Below, piece by piece: positions 1 through 6,615 of a stretch of 7,082 bases of DNA. The notes under the pieces were generated by a model that did no database searches, was not told where the DNA came from, and worked only from the letters and a program-made list of their open reading frames with translations. The translations under genes and the position numbers were made by a program. Source of the stretch: Planctomycetota bacterium. GTDB lineage: Bacteria; Planctomycetota; Brocadiia; JAJRTI01. Location of the stretch: the NCBI GenBank assembly GCA_024278415.1, contig JAJRTI010000304.1:1-7082 (forward strand), read 5' to 3'. Positions within the stretch are counted from its first letter, which is position 1; each line of letters opens with the position of its first letter.

Positions 1-969
1 AAGAAGATCCGCGTCTGGGGCTTCGTCACAGAGTACCGAGGCCAGCCGCAGATTGTGGTCACCCACCCGGTCCAGATCCAAGCCGAAGGCGCGACAACTG
101 CCACGCCGGCCGCGCTCGCACCCACGAAGGTCCGCATCGCCACGTACAATGCCCACAACCTCTTCGACGGGCTCGACGATCCATACGTGGCCGACGAGGG
201 CCGGAACGGCAAGCCACTCGCGACGCCCAAACAGGATCTTGCCGCATTGGTCAAAGTCATCCGCACCGAACTGAAGGCCGACATCCTCGGCCTCCAAGAG
301 GTCGAAAACCGCGGGCTGCTTCAGAAGATTGTCGATGAATCCCTGCCTGGCATGGGGTACAAACACGTCGTGTTGGTTGAAGGCAACGACAGCCGGCGCA
401 CGGGCCGCGGCATCGACGTGGCCTTGCTCAGCCGTTTCCCAGTGGGTGCGGTCACGAGCTTTCAGTACTTGACGTTCCGCGACGCGATGGGGGTGCCGCG
501 CCGCTTTGCGCGCGATGCGCTTCGGGTCGAGGTGTTCCCTCGCCCTGACTTCAAGCTGGTCGTCTACGTCCTCCATCTCAAGAGCCGCCACGGCGGCATG
601 GCCTCCCAACTTTGGCGCAACGCAGAGGCCAAGCAAGTCAGACAGCTCGTCGACGCCGATCTTGCCCGACAGGAGCGCGTCGTGGTCATGGGCGACTTCA
701 ACGACGACCGGTCCTCTGACACGCCCAAGACCCTCCTCGGAGCCGGCCCAACGCGGCTGGAGCCTGCGCCCGCCAAGTCGGCAAGCGGCGCCGACAGCAC
801 GAGCTTCTCCCATGGCTACCCCCCTATCCGCTTCGACTACCTGCTGCTCTCACGGGGCCTCACACAGCGCCTGCGCCCGGGCACGGCGCAGGTGCTCGAC
901 ACCGCGACCGCACGGACCGCGTCTGACCATCGGCCCGTGGTGGCCGAGATCGCGCTCGACAGACCGTAG
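1..969 (+). CDS. Endonuclease/exonuclease/phosphatase (EEP) family protein with N-terminal OB-fold-like segment, 5' partial
   Basis: The reading frame is open from the first base, so the true start lies upstream; 322 residues are visible. Residues 1-27 (KKIRVWGFVTEYRGQPQIVV followed by THPVQIQ) look like the last strands of an OB fold, a nucleic-acid-binding domain. An Ala/Pro-rich linker follows, then an EEP metal-dependent phosphodiesterase domain from about residue 43. Its family motifs are all present in order: TYNAHNLFD (Asn50), LGLQEVEN (metal-binding Glu100), LHLKS (about 190-195), GDFND (Asp232, Asn234) and the C-terminal SDHRP (Asp309-His310). The catalytic set therefore appears complete. 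Known members cut DNA, RNA or phosphoesters using Mg2+; the OB segment favours a nucleic acid substrate, but that is inference. Any signal peptide would be in the missing part. A GTG at 55 could be taken as a start, but it would cut through the OB-like segment. The next gene begins 174 bases downstream. Confidence 0.87.
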   Translation, partial: KKIRVWGFVTEYRGQPQIVVTHPVQIQAEGATTATPAALAPTKVRIATYNAHNLFDGLDDPYVADEGRNGKPLATPKQDLAALVKVIRTELKADILGLQEVENRGLLQKIVDESLPGMGYKHVVLVEGNDSRRTGRGIDVALLSRFPVGAVTSFQYLTFRDAMGVPRRFARDALRVEVFPRPDFKLVVYVLHLKSRHGGMASQLWRNAEAKQVRQLVDADLARQERVVVMGDFNDDRSSDTPKTLLGAGPTRLEPAPAKSASGADSTSFSHGYPPIRFDYLLLSRGLTQRLRPGTAQVLDTATARTASDHRPVVAEIALDRP

Positions 970-1143
970 CACAGCCCAACGACGACACGCAGGCAAGGGA
1001 ATCGGTTCACGAAGGGCGCGAAGCAGAACGACGACGTCGCCGCGCTGACGCTGGAATTCCATTGAGGCGCTAGGCTGGGCAGGCGGGCGGCGCTACGCTT
1101 AGGCCCCGTGATTTCTTAGAATGGGACGAGTCCAGTATGCAAG

Positions 1144-2307
1144 ATGTGGGAGCCGAGTCTCGTGAGCCAACCGAAGGCCACTGTCCTGTTTGCCAATCAT
1201 ACGGGCCAAATCTCCGGGGCTGAGCAGAGCTTGCTGGTGCTGCTGCGCTCGCTCGTGGGATCGCCCTACCAAGCCCTTTGCGCGGCTCCCGAGGACGGCC
1301 CGCTGCCAGCCGCTCTCCGCGGCGCCGGCTGCACGCACGCGGGGGTCCCCTTCCGCAGGCTGCACAAGACGTGGAACCCGGTCGCCCTCGCCGCCGCGGC
1401 ATTGTCGCAAGCCAAGCTCGCTCGCTCGCTGGCCGGGCTCGCACGGGATTCTGGGGCCGCGCTGATCCACGCCAATAGCACCACCGCACACCTCGCCTGC
1501 GGCCCGGCCGCGAAGAAACTCGGCCTCCCCGCCATCTGGCACGTGCGAGACATGGTCGGCTTGGGCCTCCTTGGCAAACGCCTTGCGGCCACGGCTGACA
1601 AGGTCATCGCAATCTCGCATGCCGTCGCCGTACACCTGCGCGGTGCGGCGCCAGACGACAAGATCGTCGTCATTCACAACGCTATCGACGCCGGCGCGTA
1701 TGCGAACCGTGCAACGCATGGCGCGGTCCGCGCGGAACTCGGCATCGACGCGGCCACCCCGCTGGCCGTCATGGTGGGCCAGCTTGTCCCCTGGAAGAAC
1801 CACCGCACGTTCCTCGACGCCATCGCGCTCGCGGCTCGGAGTGTTCCCAGCCTGCGCGGGCTCGTCGTGGGCAGCGACATGTTTGGCGACCACGCCGACT
1901 ACGTCGCGGCGCTGAGCGCCTCAGCCCCCGCGAACGTAACGTTTCTGGGCCAACGCGACGACGTCCCCTCCATCCTGGCCGACGCCGACTTCCTCGTTGT
2001 GCCGTCCGATCGTGAGCCTTTCGGCCGCGTCGCGTTGGAGGCCATGGCCTTGAGCAAGCCGGTCGTGGCAAGCGCGACTGGCGGCCTCCCGGAGATCGTG
2101 AGCCACGGGATCACGGGCAGGCTCTGCCCCACAAACGATGCGCAGGCCTTCGCCGACGCGATCACGGAACTGCTGTCCGACCGCGACCTTGCGCAGTCCA
2201 TGGGCAAGGCAGGCCGCGCGCGTGTCGCCGACGCGTTCAGCGTGGACCGCATGCGCGAGCAGGTGCTTGCCGTGTATGAGGAGCTGCTCGATGCGCATCG
2301 CGATTAA
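1144..2307 (+). CDS. Glycosyltransferase family 4 (GT-B fold) protein
   Basis: A 387-residue retaining glycosyltransferase of the GT4 type, expected to transfer a sugar from a nucleotide-sugar donor onto a growing surface or exopolysaccharide glycan at the cytoplasmic side. The N-terminal Rossmann-like domain contains the acceptor-side glycine loop (HTGQISGAEQSL, residues 19-30). The C-terminal donor domain begins near VGQLVPWKNH (211-220, Lys218) and carries the EX7E pair Glu291/Glu299 in EPFGRVALEAMA, then GGLPEIV (313-319). Length is normal for the family. Start choice is open: ATG 1144 has only a loose purine tract (GGGACGAG, 1123-1130) 13 bases upstream, whereas GTG 1162 has GGGAG (1148-1152) at a 9-base spacing and would give MSQPKATVLF as N-terminus, which matches the usual family beginning more closely. 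The 3' end overlaps the next glycosyltransferase by 17 bases, so the two are almost certainly co-transcribed. Sugar and acceptor cannot be read from sequence. Confidence 0.9.
   Translation: MWEPSLVSQPKATVLFANHTGQISGAEQSLLVLLRSLVGSPYQALCAAPEDGPLPAALRGAGCTHAGVPFRRLHKTWNPVALAAAALSQAKLARSLAGLARDSGAALIHANSTTAHLACGPAAKKLGLPAIWHVRDMVGLGLLGKRLAATADKVIAISHAVAVHLRGAAPDDKIVVIHNAIDAGAYANRATHGAVRAELGIDAATPLAVMVGQLVPWKNHRTFLDAIALAARSVPSLRGLVVGSDMFGDHADYVAALSASAPANVTFLGQRDDVPSILADADFLVVPSDREPFGRVALEAMALSKPVVASATGGLPEIVSHGITGRLCPTNDAQAFADAITELLSDRDLAQSMGKAGRARVADAFSVDRMREQVLAVYEELLDAHRD
2278..2283 (+). promoter_or_regulatory. Shine-Dalgarno site of the second glycosyltransferase
   Basis: GAGGAG lies inside the end of the upstream glycosyltransferase gene, 7 bases before ATG 2291. 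It fixes the start of the second gene against the longer open frame and supports coupled translation of the pair. Confidence 0.75.
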
Positions 2308-3418
2308 CGCCATGCTCCTCGGCGGCCATAAGAGCGGCGTCGAGTTATGGATTCGGCACGCGGTCCGGGCCGTGTCCCAAGCCGATGATCGAAACCAATA
2401 CGTCATCTACATGCGCGACGATGCGGAGCCGCTGGAGTTCCGCGCCGGCTGGGCGGTGGATGTCGTTCGGCAGCCGCGGCGTTCGCGGCTGGGCCGAATC
2501 GTCTGGGAGCAGTTCGTCTTGCCGAGGCGCTTGTCCGAGGACCGCATCGACGTGCTCCACGCGCCTGGCTACGTCATGCCCTTGCGCACGATCACGCCCA
2601 CGGTCCTCACTGTGCACGATGTCATCGCTCTCAAGTTCCCCCACCTCGCCAGCCGCGCGAACGCGCTCCACTACCGATTTGTCCTGCCACGTTCGCTACG
2701 CAAGGCCGCGGTCATCATCGCTTCTTCGGACACGACGAAACGCGACATTCTCGATTGTGTCGATGTGCCGGAGCCCAAGGTCCGCGTGGTGCAGCCGGGT
2801 ATCGACCCCATCTACTTCCGCCAGCCCACGGAGGAGCAGATGGCGCGCGTCAAGGCTCAGTACGACCTGCCGGAGCGCTTCGTGCTATTCGTCGGCAACT
2901 TGGAGCCCAAGAAGAACCTCCCCTTGCTGTTTCGGGCCATGGCCCGGCTCAAGCAGGCGGGCGGCCCCCACGCGGCGCTCGTGGTCGTGGGGGGCAAGAC
3001 CTGGCGCCGGCGATCAGCCCTGGCTGGCCGCGACGCGCTCATCGCCGGCCGGGACGTCCGGTTCCTTGGCCATGTTCCTCGCGAACACATGCCCGCGTTG
3101 TACGCGTTGGCCGCGGTGTTCGCGTTTCCGTCACTATACGAGGGGTTTGGCTTCCCCCCGCTGGAGGCCATGGCCTGCGGTGCGCCCGTCGTGGCTTCAG
3201 ACGCGCCCGCACTCAGCGAGACCCTGGCCGGCGCGGCCGTGCAAGTGCCCGCCGAGGACGCGGCCGCGCTCGCAGAGGCGATCGCGGCCGTCTTAAGCGA
3301 CTCGGCCCAGCACCGTGAGCTTGCCGCGGCCGGCCGTGCGCGAGCCGCGCAATTCACGTGGCAAGCCGCAGCCACGGGAATCCTGGCCGCGTACGAGCAG
3401 GCCGCAACCCAGGGTTAG
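2291..3418 (+). CDS. Glycosyltransferase family 4 protein, MtfB/WbaZ-like subgroup
   Basis: A 375-residue GT4 glycosyltransferase. The frame is open further upstream, but ATG 2291 is the start: it gives MRIAINAMLLGGHKSGVELW, a typical first beta strand plus the SGVE loop, and has a strong Shine-Dalgarno GAGGAG at 2278-2283 with 7-base spacing. Motifs resemble the mannosyltransferase-like MtfB/WbaZ group: TVHD (107-110), the SSDTTKRDIL segment (145-154), VRVVQPGID (165-172), VLFVGNLEPKKNL (198-210), and the donor-site YEGFGFPPLEAMACGAPVVASD region with the EX7E pair Glu284/Glu292. It probably adds a hexose such as mannose or rhamnose to an O-antigen-like or exopolysaccharide chain; the sugar is inferred from subgroup resemblance only. 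The 17-base overlap with the preceding glycosyltransferase, together with the internal ribosome site, indicates translational coupling. The stop codon (TAG, 3416-3418) overlaps that of the convergent membrane gene. Confidence 0.92.
   Translation: MRIAINAMLLGGHKSGVELWIRHAVRAVSQADDRNQYVIYMRDDAEPLEFRAGWAVDVVRQPRRSRLGRIVWEQFVLPRRLSEDRIDVLHAPGYVMPLRTITPTVLTVHDVIALKFPHLASRANALHYRFVLPRSLRKAAVIIASSDTTKRDILDCVDVPEPKVRVVQPGIDPIYFRQPTEEQMARVKAQYDLPERFVLFVGNLEPKKNLPLLFRAMARLKQAGGPHAALVVVGGKTWRRRSALAGRDALIAGRDVRFLGHVPREHMPALYALAAVFAFPSLYEGFGFPPLEAMACGAPVVASDAPALSETLAGAAVQVPAEDAAALAEAIAAVLSDSAQHRELAAAGRARAAQFTWQAAATGILAAYEQAATQG
3415..3418. other. Overlapping convergent stop codons
   Basis: The bases TTAG hold the + strand TAG (3416-3418) and the - strand TAA (complement of 3415-3417). 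The second glycosyltransferase and the membrane protein thus overlap tail to tail by 4 bases. No room is left for an intergenic terminator, so transcripts from either side must run into the opposite gene or end inside it. Confidence 0.9.
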
Positions 3419-4779
3419 CCGGAGTCCGCGCCCGCGGCAGCCTTCATCCGCTTCCGGATTACCTGCAACTTCCTGAGCGCGTCCCGGAACACAGCTTCCG
3501 GCGGGCTCAGATTCAGCAACCTCAAACACTGCGGGTACTCCGCGAGCCCCGACACGAGTTGGCGTTCGCCACGGGCCGGCAGCCGCTTGCGCAGATAGGC
3601 GAACGCGAGACTGAGCCGGCCCTTGGGCAAGCGCGGCGATGTCACCACGATCTCGCGCCACACACGCACGTCGTTGCGCCACAGGAAATGGCGCTGGATC
3701 GACAGCGCCGACATCACGCACGCGGCCCCGACCACCAGCGCGATCCGTAAGCGGCTGCGTCCCGCCTTGGCAACCACGAAACCCAGGCAGAGCGCCAGGC
3801 CCGCGGACGCGGCAAACACGCGGTGCTCCGCCACGGGGCGGTCTCGCACGAGCACGAGCGACACGAGCGCGAGCGGCGCGAGCGTGAGCGCGGCCGCGTA
3901 CGCACGCCCCCCCCGCCTGAGCGAGGCCAACGCAATCGCCACAACCGCGGCCAGAGCCAACACCTGCCATGCACTCGCGCCCACGCCGCACGCCGCGTCA
4001 ATGCACGTCCTCGCCGGCACGGCCAAGATGTGCGCATACCGGGCCGCCAGCTCCAGCACGATCCCGGGGCTCGTGACGAGGGCAAGCGTTGGCGTGTTGG
4101 GCCGGCTCGTATCGCTCAACACATAGGCCTGAAGCACCAGCGCTCCGCCAGCGACCCCAGCCACCAGCACGGCGGTCCGCAGCCCCGCCCACCCCTCGCC
4201 GCGTTGGGCCAGCAGGCCAGCGGCGAGCGCGACACCGGCGTACGCCACGGCCGTCTCCATGCTCCCCATGGCCGCGGCCATGCAAAGCATCGCGGCACAG
4301 GCCCAACCCTCGCCGCCGCGTCGACACGCCAACAGGCACGTCAACCCAAACAAGGCGGACAACAATTCCCCCCGGTTCTTGAGCCAGCCCAGCGCCTCTG
4401 AATGCGCCGCGTGGAAGCCGAACCAAAGCACCGCCGCGAAGGCCGCACTTCGGCCCAATCCAAGCCCACGCGCAAGCGCCCAGAGTACCGCAACGACCGC
4501 TAAGTACACCACAAGTGAAGTCGCATGCCACCCCACGAGCCACTCTCCCCAAGCCGCCCGGTCCATGGCGAAGCTCAGCTCCCGCACCGGCCGAAACGTC
4601 GCCAGCTTCAAAGGCCGTTGGGCCGGATTGAAGACCGCACCCCACGTGCCGACCGACCCCAGCAACGGGCGCCGCACGAAGATATCCCGGTCATCAAGCA
4701 ACGAACCGCGGTGCAACGTGTTGAGCGACCCCAGGCCCACTACGATCAATGCAAGCAAGAGGGGACGATGCGCTCTCAT
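3415..4779 (-). CDS. Multi-pass membrane protein, TMTC-like (GT-C fold) putative glycosyltransferase
   Basis: A 454-residue integral membrane protein from ATG 4779. The N-terminal helix (about residues 6-22) is followed by a loop with the acidic motif DDRD (29-32), as expected of GT-C enzymes that use a lipid-phosphate-sugar donor. Then come FRPVRELSFAMDRAAWG (62-78), the H-x-x-S segment near residue 85, a helix, and WFGFHAAHSEALGWLKNRGEL (119-139). This order closely matches the TMTC/O-mannosyltransferase-like layout (RP, HP-x-x-xE, R-x-x-L). Further hydrophobic helices run to about residue 360, and VAEHRVFAASAGL (316-328) matches the family's AERYLYLPSVG segment. Family members usually end in many TPR repeats; here only about 85 residues follow the last helix (W367 to the end), holding one TPR-like helical pair. 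The start is inferred: the frame is open up to 4911 but that extension runs into the palindromic repeat, and no strong ribosome site is visible for 4779. It probably modifies surface glycans or proteins alongside the adjacent GT4 genes. Confidence 0.72.
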   Translation of the reverse strand: MRAHRPLLLALIVVGLGSLNTLHRGSLLDDRDIFVRRPLLGSVGTWGAVFNPAQRPLKLATFRPVRELSFAMDRAAWGEWLVGWHATSLVVYLAVVAVLWALARGLGLGRSAAFAAVLWFGFHAAHSEALGWLKNRGELLSALFGLTCLLACRRGGEGWACAAMLCMAAAMGSMETAVAYAGVALAAGLLAQRGEGWAGLRTAVLVAGVAGGALVLQAYVLSDTSRPNTPTLALVTSPGIVLELAARYAHILAVPARTCIDAACGVGASAWQVLALAAVVAIALASLRRGGRAYAAALTLAPLALVSLVLVRDRPVAEHRVFAASAGLALCLGFVVAKAGRSRLRIALVVGAACVMSALSIQRHFLWRNDVRVWREIVVTSPRLPKGRLSLAFAYLRKRLPARGERQLVSGLAEYPQCLRLLNLSPPEAVFRDALRKLQVIRKRMKAAAGADSG

Positions 4780-4855
4780 AAGGCCTGGCTTCTTACACCC
4801 ACAAGGCTGAAACATTTTTGCGTTTTGGTCTTTGGTACTTGTTCGCGCTTCACCC

Positions 4856-4968
4856 AGGCCGCCGCACGGCATGTCCGTGCGGAGCCATGATTGAAAGCCA
4901 GACGGGGCCAAAAGGCGTTGATCTGGCTTTCAATCGTCGCACCGCAGGGACATGCCCTGCGGAGGCGT
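4856..4968. repeat. REPIN-like inverted repeat (two REP-type hairpin units)
   Basis: Two 41-base arms, 4862-4902 and 4922-4962, are inverted copies around a 19-base centre. They pair without gaps at 36 of 41 positions, including a perfect 14-base block (4889-4902 with 4922-4935, core GATTGAAAGCCAG). Some pairing continues out to 4856/4968. Each arm also has its own palindrome: CCGCACGG/CCGTGCGG around CATGT (4862-4882), and CCGCAGGG/CCCTGCGG around ACATG (4942-4962). This is the architecture of a REPIN, a doublet of REP elements that is mobilised in trans. It sits between the 3' end of the URO-D gene and the 5' end of the membrane gene, both on the - strand, and could shape that transcript. 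No T-tract follows, so it is not a standard terminator. Whether it is multicopy in this genome cannot be seen here. Confidence 0.8.
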
Positions 4969-5041
4969 TCGCTGAGTCGGCGCAGCCCACCCCGCCCCAC
5001 CAGGGAAGGGTTTAGCGCCTCAACGCTGATTTCCCGGTAGA

Positions 5042-6484
5042 TCAAAACGACAACAGGCACTGCCAGACGTACGTGTTCGCGAACGCGTCGGTCGACTCCC
5101 ACGCGGTCTTGACGATCTCTTCGTCGCCGGTGAGCGGAGGCAAATCTCGTTTGTGCTCCTCCCAAGGCGTGCACACGCCGGGCGCGATGTTGGGCGCGGG
5201 ACAGTTCGCCATGCCGTAGCCTTCGCCGCCGGCCTCGCGGGGATCGGGCCCGGCCTCGCAGGGCTTGGTGAGCGACGATGCTCCGTCCGAGTATGCGCCG
5301 TGCTCGCGGGTAAACTCGGTGAGCGCCTGCATATTCTCAACCTTCGCGTCGTTCTGCATGATCGCGCTCGCGTCCATGATGTACCCGCCGTCCTGCGCGA
5401 CGCCGTCGATGACCTTCTTGCAGTGCTCCCGCACCTGGTCGGGCGTGCCGTAGGAGAGCAGGAAGTTCGGGATGCCGCCGCTGATGCAGAACTTGTCGCC
5501 CAGCTTTTCGTGCACCTTGAAGATGTCGCCTTGATCCACGTGATACACGATGCTGCGGTCGGGCAGCTCCGCGAAGCTGTCGAGGTGCGCGTCCCAATTG
5601 CCTTCCGCGTAGAACAGGGTCTGGTGGCCGTTGGCCCACAGCTCCTGGATGATCGGCTTCACCGTGGGCCAGTAGTGCGAGTGGAACTGCTTCATGTTCA
5701 CGAACGGCACGCAACCGCGGTGCATCCAGTAGCCGATGGGCACGTTGCAGTCGGGATCAGCCGTGCCCAGCGCGACGTTGTAGAGATGCGGCATGAGCGC
5801 CTCGCAGGCCTCCAGCACCTTGTCGGGCTGCGTCTGCATGTCCATGGTCAGGCCGATGTACCCGCGCAGCTTGTCCGCGATGATATCGAAGGGCGCCTTG
5901 AAGATGCCGGCGATCGCAGACACCGTGCCCGATTCCGTGCGCAGACGCTCGACCTGCGGACCGAAGGCCGTGAAGTATTGCATCATGGCCATGCCGCCGC
6001 GCACGAACGACAGGTTGTTCCGGTAGGTCGAGGGCTCCCCAATAGGCACGACGTCGTTGGCCGTGCGCGGGAGCCACACGTTGTAGAGGAAGCCGGTGGG
6101 GTCGTCGATGAGCGCGTCGTACTCATCGGCCTTCATGAACGCCGCGTCCTCGCTCGGCTCGCGGTATTGGAAGCCCACGTCCGGCCCGATATGGATGCCG
6201 GGCACGCCATAGTATTTGGTCGTGATCGCCTCGGTGAGTCCGGTCCACACGTAGACCATGTTCGCCACGACCGCGTCCCAATCGAAGTCGGCCGCGCACT
6301 TGCACGCGGCGTCGAACGCCTTCTGGTAGTCGTGCGTGACCTCTTGGCAAGTGTAGCCGGCATAGGTTGCAACGAACTCGGCCACGAACGGCCGAATCGG
6401 GATCATGTCCGGCTTGTCGTTGCGCAGCGCGGTCACGTAGCGCGCGAGGCGCTGCTGGTAGAGTTGCTCCATGTCTTGAGGCAT
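5042..6484 (-). CDS. Uroporphyrinogen decarboxylase (URO-D) superfamily protein, not HemE
   Basis: A 480-residue protein of the URO-D superfamily (TIM-barrel fold), which contains haem-pathway HemE and many corrinoid-linked methyltransferases of the MtaA/CmuA kind. ATG 6484 is chosen because AAGGAG (complement of 6492-6497) precedes it at 7-base spacing; the frame is open further upstream without support. Recognisable family stretches are PIRPFVAEFVATYAGYTCQEV (29-49, a HemE-like entry loop lacking HemE's FMRQAGR signature), FYAEGNWDAHL (291-301), YHVDQGDIFKVHEKLGDKFCISGGIP (314-339), YGTPDQVREHCKKVIDG (345-361) and GGYIMDASAI...ENMQALTEFTREHG (366-396). About 85 residues follow the barrel, with Cys409, Cys428, Cys438 and Cys476. 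At 480 residues it is much longer than HemE (about 350). Missing HemE residues argue against haem synthesis; methyl transfer from a corrinoid or methoxylated substrate is a family-based guess. It appears monocistronic with its own promoter. Confidence 0.88.
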   Translation of the reverse strand: MPQDMEQLYQQRLARYVTALRNDKPDMIPIRPFVAEFVATYAGYTCQEVTHDYQKAFDAACKCAADFDWDAVVANMVYVWTGLTEAITTKYYGVPGIHIGPDVGFQYREPSEDAAFMKADEYDALIDDPTGFLYNVWLPRTANDVVPIGEPSTYRNNLSFVRGGMAMMQYFTAFGPQVERLRTESGTVSAIAGIFKAPFDIIADKLRGYIGLTMDMQTQPDKVLEACEALMPHLYNVALGTADPDCNVPIGYWMHRGCVPFVNMKQFHSHYWPTVKPIIQELWANGHQTLFYAEGNWDAHLDSFAELPDRSIVYHVDQGDIFKVHEKLGDKFCISGGIPNFLLSYGTPDQVREHCKKVIDGVAQDGGYIMDASAIMQNDAKVENMQALTEFTREHGAYSDGASSLTKPCEAGPDPREAGGEGYGMANCPAPNIAPGVCTPWEEHKRDLPPLTGDEEIVKTAWESTDAFANTYVWQCLLSF

Positions 6485-6491
6485 CTTTGGA

Positions 6492-6497
6492 CTCCTT
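6492..6497 (-). promoter_or_regulatory. Shine-Dalgarno site of the URO-D family gene
   Basis: The - strand reads AAGGAG here, 7 bases before ATG 6484. This decides the start over the in-frame extension to 6697 and over the Met four codons downstream. Confidence 0.8.
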
Positions 6498-6535
6498 GGG
6501 TGAGGCGCGACCAGCGAGTCGCTGTATTGGGCAAG

Positions 6536-6564
6536 AGGATACCCCAAGGTTGGAAGCATGACAA
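6536..6564 (-). promoter_or_regulatory. Candidate sigma70-type promoter for the URO-D family gene
   Basis: On the - strand, TTGTCA (complement of 6559-6564, 5 of 6 to TTGACA) is followed after 17 bases by TATCCT (complement of 6536-6541, 4 of 6 to TATAAT). Transcription would start near 6529, giving a leader of about 45 bases that includes the Shine-Dalgarno site. Found by eye only. Confidence 0.42.
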
Positions 6565-6587
6565 GCTTTCTGGGCGCGATGCGAAAC

Positions 6588-6615
6588 TTGACTCGATCGT
6601 GGCCGTGATGATAAT
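6588..6615 (+). promoter_or_regulatory. Candidate sigma70-type promoter facing the ATPase remnant
   Basis: TTGACT (6588-6593, 5 of 6 to consensus) and GATAAT (6610-6615, 5 of 6) are separated by 16 bases on the + strand. Transcription would start near 6622, about 65 bases before the ATG of the ATPase fragment. It is divergent from, and only about 23 bases away from, the URO-D promoter, so the two could compete or share a regulator. Confidence 0.42.

Noticed and set aside
1094..1122. TAGAAT at 1117-1122 as a -10 box for the first glycosyltransferase
   Set aside because: The hexamer is close to consensus, but no acceptable -35 lies 16-18 bases upstream (TACGCT at the 17-base position).
2138..2290. 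Upstream extension of the second glycosyltransferase to 2138
   Set aside because: The extension overlaps the first glycosyltransferase, reads as Arg/Ser/Pro-rich shadow sequence, and the start at 2291 has a strong ribosome site and a correct family N-terminus.
4780..4911. N-terminal extension of the membrane protein on the - strand
   Set aside because: It would translate the palindromic repeat and precede a natural first membrane helix that begins just after ATG 4779.
4862..4962. CRISPR array
   Set aside because: The two units are inverted rather than direct repeats, and there are only two, with no spacer series.
4818..5015. Short open frames through the inverted repeat on both strands
   Set aside because: Both strands give look-alike peptides (PCGA, IESQ, LAFN) because the DNA is an inverted repeat; no ribosome site or protein-like pattern supports them.
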